From Diphasiastrum complanatum (lineage: Eukaryota; Streptophyta; Lycopodiopsida; Lycopodiales; Lycopodiaceae), in contig CM055113.1 of the NCBI GenBank assembly GCA_029204225.1, positions 15,647,971-15,711,970 of the forward strand: a stretch of 64,000 nt of DNA, written 5' to 3'. Shown piece after piece: positions 57,938 through 64,000 of this stretch (within the stretch, counting starts at the first letter, position 1; each line of letters begins with the position of its first letter). Position numbers and translations under genes: made by a program. The notes under the pieces are model-generated. The model searched no databases. It saw nothing but the letters and a program-made list of their open reading frames with translations, and had not been told where the DNA came from.

Positions 57938-58252
57938 TTGTGGGTGTGGTACTTGATCCATTTTCTAAGATGGGTGGTGGTGAATTCTCAAACAGAAGCA
58001 TCAGATTTGGTTGTGCTGCAGTCTCTGATAAAGGGCTTGAGCAATCCGGAGGTGTTGGGATGGAGTGGCAATGATCCATGTGGTAGCTGGACTTATATCC
58101 AATGCCAAGGGATCAGTCTTATAGAAGAACTCTTTGTCTGGGCCTCTGCCTTATGTAAATGGCCTGCATGCACTACATATAGTATACCTAGATGACAATA
58201 ATTTTGACTCTATTCCAGTTGATTTCTTCAAAAAATTGGATAGCTTGTTGTA
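57938..58252 (+). pseudogene. TMK-like LRR receptor kinase fragment (LRRNT and first LRRs)
   Basis: The plus strand reads ASDLVVLQSLIKGLSNPEVL, GWSGNDPCGSWTYIQCQG, the N-terminal cap of plant LRR receptors. After a frame change it continues PLPYVNGLHALHIVYLDDNN and FDSIPVDFFKKLDSLL, then TAG. A cap with SLIKGLSNP and an LRR ending NNFDSIP-DFF is characteristic of the TMK family of auxin-linked receptor kinases. Most LRRs, the transmembrane segment and the kinase are missing, so it is a truncated pseudogene. Confidence 0.72.
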
Positions 58253-59164
58253 GAGAGAGATCCAATTTTCTAAGAGTTCCTTCCTTTGTAGAGGGCAAGA
58301 TCTAGAAGCTCATTTTGTGTTGTTATTGGTGGAGAGTTTGTCTTCTCCTAAGTGATCAAATCTTTCTAAGTGGCATTAGCTCTTTGAAGCACAATATCTT
58401 AGTGAGAAAAATCACAACTTTTGATTTTGAATTTCATTCCAAGTCTTAAAAGGTAGAATAATTGGTGGAATCCAATAGGAATGATTGAATTCAATTTGTT
58501 GAGCAAAAATTGACATAGAATGTATGAAACTCAAATTAGTTCTATTCAACTTTCTTTGTGAGAGTGTGAGGGTCAATTTGTGATCCCACTAGATGTCTAG
58601 AATGAGGAGTCCATATTTGAGTATTCATGCATGGTTGAGATCTTTGTGAATCTCTAATTGTTTAAATTTTTTAAACTTTTTGAAAAATTGATGGTATAGT
58701 CTGTTGTCAAATCAAATCGAATTCTTTCTAAATCTCAAGAATGAGATTATTGGGTCAAGAGTGAGTCCAAAAGAAGTGATTAAGTTTGATTTTCATGTGT
58801 TTGAAACAAAACCCATCTTTTGTTCAAGAATCTCAAGTGTTGAGAGAACTAGTCAAGTGAAAAGAAAAATCTAGGTGTCAAATCTTTTCATATCCATTTC
58901 AATTTTCAAAAGAAAGAGTCACTGGTATTTGATGAGTCCAATAGGAGATTGGATCTGATTTCTTTTGTGATTTGATTCAAAGATTGTGCACTTTTGTCTT
59001 AGTGATCAAAGCAATGTTTCCAAGTGACTAGTCATTAGTGTGAAGATTGATTCTTAGGTTTGTGAGCTAGTTCTTTTGTAGATCATTCTAGATTATTGAA
59101 GATGTTCAAATCTAGTCTCTTGAAAGTCACAAATTACATTTGTAGAATCATATCACAAGTTTAT
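58253..59164. other. Non-coding spacer
   Basis: T-rich sequence with scattered repeats of tcaaatc/caagtg-type words. No gene, RNA or element boundary was seen. Confidence 0.5.
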
Positions 59165-59312
59165 ATCACTTCATACGTGAAAGACGGCTAATCGTGAAAT
59201 TCATGTTGTTCATTGTAGCACAGAAGAACAACTAGCTGATATTTTCACTAAGCCACTTATTGGAGAAAAGTTTGATAAATTTAGATCAAAACTTTCTGTA
59301 TTTAAAGTTTGT
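59165..59312 (+). pseudogene. Copia RNase H 3' end, plus strand
   Basis: The frame reads REIHVVHCSTEEQLADIFTK, PLIGEKFDKFRSKLSVFKVC, then TGA. This is the C-terminus of a Copia polyprotein of a family different from the others in the window. The rest of pol is absent. Confidence 0.82.
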
Positions 59313-59359
59313 TGACTTTGAAGCTATGTATATGACTGTATAAAAAGTGACTCTACTTT

Positions 59360-59668
59360 AAAGGAGAGAGTTAGAATTAAAGCTAGAATCATTGTGTGAC
59401 TGTAAGTGGGTCCTATCAGTGGATAAGGATCAGTTGGCCTCGCCACGAGGCAAGTCGACGGGACACGCGTCCCGCCAACGGCAACCTAGGTCATGCATGA
59501 GTTGCCTGAGTGAACAACTATATGTACAGTGTAATTTCATTTTGAGAAATACAGTTGCTATGTGAGCTTGCTGAGGAGAGTGATTTTCTGTCTGTGTTAC
59601 TGTGTAGCATGATCTGTGTTCCTGTGCAAAGCAAATTCTAAGTCCATAATCATATAGGTTGTACATAT
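59360..59668 (+). repeat. Polypurine tract and 3' LTR of the Copia remnant
   Basis: About 50 bp after the pol stop lies AAAGGAGAGAG, then TTAGAATTAAAGC, a common Copia LTR start. The segment ends near ggttgtaca at about 59668. Length and ends are plausible, but no second LTR is in the window. Confidence 0.55.
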
Positions 59669-60399
59669 GATTTAATTCAAGTTCTAGTGGCTAAAAAGGC
59701 CAAAAACTAATTTTCTAGACATATGACACATGGCATCAATCTATTGATTGCATGAGCCACATCCTTTGCTTAGCTGTCATATCCCATGTGTAGAGGAAAG
59801 CTCACATGTGTGGAATAAGCTGAAGTAGGCGAATTTTGACTTCTAGAAGATATCCAAATAGATCTCCATATAGAAGGAAAATGGACCAAAAGTGCTCAAA
59901 ATAGAAGGTTTTGTCCAAGTGTCAGTTTTGCATGATGAATCATCATATGACAAAGCACCTTCACACATGTGGGATCATAGGGATGATCACTACCACGAGC
60001 TCCCACTTATTGTATATATAGAGCCACATTTGGCCATAATCAATGTGAGACACCAATCTTGGTTTTGGAAGCAATTTTGAGTGATTCTCTCCATTTGTCT
60101 ACATTTGTTTTGATTGTTTTGAGGTTCTATCAATGTGTACTTGATTTTCAGGTTGGAGTCCATACTCAGACAGTGTTTCACACGTGTGAAACCAGAAAGT
60201 ACACCTACCTTCAATTAATGATTGTTCTTGTTAGGATTTTGTGTCTAGAATTGATCTAGATTGATTTTAATCTCAAGTAGATTGATAGATCAAGTAATCT
60301 GACAACCAATCCCTCTTGAGGATCAGATCAGGATCCACTCTTGGTCCTTTTTGTATTTTTGCACAATAGTGACATGTACTTGATTTTTGTTTCTCGCAG
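59669..60399. other. Non-coding spacer with a TATA-like box
   Basis: It has a TATA-like tgtatatatagagcc near 60012-60026 and a palindrome cacacgtgtg near 60180, similar to one in the solo LTR of copy B. Element boundaries are not evident. Confidence 0.4.
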
Positions 60400-60544
60400 A
60401 AAAACTATTTTCAAGATAAAATATGGTGCACATGCGTCAAGTGTGATGGGCAAAAGATGCGTGAAAGATGCATTGTTGAAAATCATTTGTGGAAGTTTGG
60501 ACGAAAAAGATGAGGGTCAACCATCGAATTTGGAAGACGTTGAG
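60400..60544 (+). pseudogene. Exon-like fragment, unrecognised
   Basis: A CGCAG acceptor and a GT donor bound 145 bp. The frame reads KTIFKIKYGAHASSVMGKRC, VKDALLKIICGSLDEKDEGQ, PSNLEDVE. It may belong with the coding-like stretch about 90 bp downstream. No family is recognised. Confidence 0.4.
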
Positions 60545-60635
60545 GTTTGTTGACTTTATATGATTTTTTTTAATTATAATGTTCGTTAATCTATGTTTGT
60601 CACTTTTTGAATTTGTTTAATGTGTGTAACCAATA

Positions 60636-60888
60636 AATCGAATGCCTTTCCATGGAGTTGATCCTTCTCTGTTTAGTTACAATCAATGTCAAGTTTTGAT
60701 AGACATGAGAGAACAAAGAATGAAACAAATTCAAGAGGAAAATACAATTGGATAAAAGAGTAATGCACTCGATTCCAATGATGATGATGATGATGAGGTA
60801 CAACACGATGAAGCAATGCAAAATATGTTTGAATCTTACTTTGAAACAAATGTAAATGATGCTACGCATACATCTTCTAATAGATAAC
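60636..60888 (+). pseudogene. Coding-like fragment with acidic run, unrecognised
   Basis: The frame reads NRMPFHGVDPSLFSYNQCQV, LIDMREQRMKQIQEENTIG, a TAA, then KSNALDSNDDDDDEVQHDEA and MQNMFESYFETN. The single stop in an otherwise sensible frame suggests a decayed exon. It contains a (GAT)n run. It is probably the next exon of the fragment at 60400-60544. Confidence 0.35.
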
Positions 60889-61049
60889 AAACAATTTGAG
60901 ATGGATCAAGACGAGATTCTATTGCGCAAGGAGACAGACACTCCTTTGTACCTAAAAGCATCCATTTCAAGACTAGCTATGTCAATTCTTATTCTAAAAA
61001 TTGTTAGTACAGTAAATGGATTTCTTTTAAGGATAAAGATCCTTGATTG

Positions 61050-62520
61050 ATAAAGTTTTTAATAACCAGAGATACTTAAGATCCGACAGTATTCCATGTG
61101 TGAAGCCTTATGGTTTGATCATCCTTTCGTAAATGGATTGTTATCTATCAGAAAATAAAATTTATTGATTCTTCAGTGATTGGTTATATTGATATGTACT
61201 TATACCTGTTATAGGGTATCCGAATGAATTGGTTGAATTCTAGATTATCAGATATGGTGGTTAAGGGTTATTTGGAAAGAAGAATTGGTGGTATGGGACA
61301 TCAGTAATTTTGGAAAGCAAATTCTAGGATTGTAAAGATCTGATTGTCAATGGTAAATTTGAGTACCTATTCATGATATGAGAAAAAATGACCATTGGTT
61401 ACTTGAATGATATATTGAAAAAATTTGAGGTTAGTCCGGACCCATTAATAGTATCTCATAATTTGCAAAATCAGAGAGCCCTTAAAGCTATTTCTCATTT
61501 TTTTAAGAACCCTTAATTCTTTTAAATTTCTCAAATATTGATACCAAATTAAATTCATATGATCCGTCCAGTATAAGAATTATTTCTTTTCTGAAGGACT
61601 GTTCATAATCATGTAAATTACTACTTGGATTAGGCTTGCAATTTAAATATTCCAAGATATTGGAAATTTCAATTTCTCTTATGCATAGATACATCTCAAA
61701 TAGATAATAGTTACTGTTACTTGTGTTCAACTTGAGAATATCTAGAGGAAAAGTCCTGTGTATAATAGAGTGAATCCTATTTGGAAGGTGCTTATTATTA
61801 ACTTTTCACGATTTTGATATTTTTATTTCATCTCTTGGACAAACTTTTATAAGAAATTGGAAATTTCTTTTAAAATGATGGGTGAAGTGATGAGTAAGAT
61901 TATATTAAAAGAACTATCAGTTGTATAGATTTGAGAGAAATTTTTTAGAGATTGTGTTGAACAATCTAGAACTAGAGATGGATTGAAATTGGAAATCATT
62001 ATAAGTATTACTGAGTCAGATCAGAAGCTACTAATTCTAGTTGTTATGGGATAGAAGTAATTTTGATCATATATTTAATCAACCTAATCTTTGTCGGAGT
62101 ACTTGGATCAAGGATGGGTTGATTGGGTGAAATTTTGGTGCCAAGTTGTAAGGAGATTAGAAAACTCTTGAGAGAGAATGTGTTCTTAGTCTCAAGAATT
62201 TTTCATATATGTTATTTATTGAAGAGAAATAGAATTTCTTTGTAGATCAGTTACAAATCTACCAAATAAAGACATATGTGTATGTACTGGGTCATAGTGA
62301 GATTATTCACATATGTGCACGATTAAATCTTGTATGGATCTATGATGTATTCATGATTACTAGGTTATTTGGTGCACTTAACCTAGTCGGTGAACATATA
62401 CATATGATCAAGTATTGTTAGAACTGATACTTGCAGAGTTAACGGATCTTTTTATGAAGGATTTATTGGTTAACTTAAAAGTGATTTGGATAAATATAAG
62501 CTGTAGTGGAAATAGCTTAA
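61050..62520 (+). repeat. AT-rich LTR-like repeat, inverted diverged copy
   Basis: Read on the minus strand it follows the order of 8100-9200: gatcaagtattg-t, ggtgcacttaacctag, tcatagtgagattattcac. It is strongly diverged with many indels. The right edge abuts a minus-strand Copia integrase remnant at about 62525. Confidence 0.62.
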
Positions 62521-62529
62521 GTCCAAAAG

Positions 62530-63450
62530 AACTTAGGTGGTGTCACGTGAGCAAGCATACACTTAGCCGCTTTGACTAAGGTTCAATTCTTTCTCCTAGT
62601 AAGTCCATTCGACTAAGGTGAATAAGAAGTAAGAAAGTGTTTCTCAATGTTTATGCTAAGGCAATACTCTTTGAATTTGGTTGAGATGTATTTACCATTG
62701 TTGTCTGAACTCAACGCTTTGATTCTATTATTAGTTTTGAGTTCTACATGCTCATTGAATTGTGTAAAGAGGTTGTTAGCTTTCAATTTTTGCTTATTAA
62801 AATAAACAGCTATTTTTCTCAAAAATTCATATATAAAAGTAATAAATGAACTTTGTACCAACCAAAGATAAGATTTGCATTGGGCCACATATATCTGAAT
62901 GAACAACATCTAGAACACTTGTTGTTACATGCTTATGACTTGATCTAAATGGAATCTGACAATGCAGCTATGACAGACAAGGACTCTTGTCTAGATAATT
63001 GACATCAAGTACTAGGGACTATTTGATACAAATGTATGATTCAAGTGACGTAGCCTATAGTGCCAAAGTAATGTTTTATTAACTAGAAGAGAAGTATTTA
63101 AGACTTGACTTGTCTCAGAAGAACAATAAATCAATCTATATTTAAGTATCCATGTCTCTGTTTGAGTGCAAGGACCTTATTTGTCCTCTCAAGAATTATG
63201 CATTAATTAGATTCAAATTCTATCCTCTGATCTAAATTAGTAAATTTGCTTATTGATAACAGATTTGTTAACAATTTTGGTACATACATAACATCCAGTA
63301 GTAACTTGAACTGATCATGCTTGGAAGCTCAATCTTATTGTGACTTCACCTTCAATAGTGTGTGAACTATTGTCGTCAAGATGAACTAATGTTTTTGTAC
63401 CATAAGACATATAAGATTGAAGTGTTCATTGTAATCATCAAGTGAGGTTC
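62530..63450 (-). pseudogene. Copia integrase remnant, minus strand
   Basis: The minus strand carries LWHYRLRHLN (zinc-finger His pair), VCHSCIVRF, FITFIYEFLRK, IKALSSDNNGKYISTKFKEY (second catalytic Asp) and HFLTSYSP. After a stop it reads SNGLTRRKN, where functional copies have GVAERKN, so the catalytic Glu is lost. Several stops split the upstream part. RT and RNase H are replaced on the left by AT-rich repeat. Confidence 0.82.
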
Positions 63451-63727
63451 CTCTAGATCCTACTGCATGCACCAAAAGGACTATTGTGGAGCCAAACAAC
63501 CCAACCAGCTGGAAGCCAAGAGTCAATTTCCCGTCAGCTTCTCCCCCGAGCTACAATGATTGATTAAAATCAGGTCCTGGATGGGCGAGTTCCTACATGT
63601 TATATAAACTCCAAAAGCCTAGGAATATTCCATATAGGATGTCAATTCTCAATCAATTGCTTCTGATCTTCTTAACATGCACTTCAAGCACTTACTATGT
63701 ACTAGCTCCATAAGTCCTAATTAGAGC
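63451..63727. other. Non-coding spacer with a TATA-like box
   Basis: A TATA-like box (gttatataaactcc) lies at about 63598-63611. No gene is seen. Confidence 0.4.
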
Positions 63728-64000
63728 ATGAACAGGAGGGCCGTAGGATATTGGTGAGGGCACTCAGGTAAGTCTCAGGGCAGGGATCTTTCCAGCGGGA
63801 GACAAGGCATCGATCAGGTTCTTCTACGTAGGCAGAAGCTGAGCGCACAGGCAGAGGTAGCGACAGCAGGTGAGGGCGTAAATAGATTTAGGATTATGAT
63901 AAAGCCTCCATGGACAGCAGGTTAGGAAACGAGTAGGCCGCAACCTGTAGTGAGCAGGTTTAGACAACAAAGCAAGATCCAGGTAGAGAAGATAGGCACA
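63728..64000. repeat. GC-rich repeat, right arm of a distant inverted pair
   Basis: Reverse complement of about 28890-29233, lacking some 60 bp from the middle. It runs off the window end, so its full extent is unknown. Confidence 0.78.

Overview
The window is nuclear DNA of a land plant with a large, repeat-rich genome. The evidence is Ty1/Copia retrotransposons, a non-autonomous LTR element, Helitron remnants, intron-bearing fragments of plant genes (glucosidase II alpha, a UGT-like glycosyltransferase, a TMK-like LRR receptor kinase) and long AT-rich spacers. A fern or another large-genome lineage would fit, but the sequence does not fix the species. I see one convincing intact non-transposon gene, a secreted pectin-lyase-fold protein at 31766-33328. 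No rRNA, tRNA or CRISPR was seen.

The dominant structure is a direct segmental duplication. Copy A covers about 819-19601 and copy B about 40105-56949. The copies run collinear at a few per cent divergence (by eye), interrupted by clear indels. In order they carry: Copia fragments; a non-autonomous LTR retrotransposon (complete in A at 2408-6662, with TSD GGGAA, PBS and PPT; partial in B); an AT-rich LTR-like repeat; CT microsatellites; a captured glucosidase II alpha fragment; a UGT-like fragment; two minisatellites around a Helitron helicase remnant with a Helitron-like 3' terminus; a decayed Ulp1-like protease gene on the minus strand; an unrecognised plus-strand gene; minus-strand exons of a transposase-like protein; and a TA/CA microsatellite. 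A and B have lost different pieces, so each shows what the other is missing. Copy B alone carries a 682-bp solo-LTR-like insertion with a 5-bp TSD.

Between the copies (19602-40104) lie a plus-strand Copia remnant split by a minus-strand Copia element (long pol ORF at 21839-25003, one LTR left), a minus-strand Copia 5' end (LTR, PBS, gag with an internal stop), a GC-rich repeat that recurs inverted at the window's right edge, the pectin-lyase-fold gene, AT-rich spacer, and a plus-strand copy of the AT-rich element's LTR end.

Right of copy B (56950-64000) are a TMK-like receptor-kinase fragment, a Copia 3' end with its LTR, unrecognised exon-like pieces, an inverted copy of the AT-rich repeat, and a minus-strand Copia integrase remnant. 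Most pieces do not work together as an operon or pathway. They are a nested record of transposition, gene capture, duplication and deletion.
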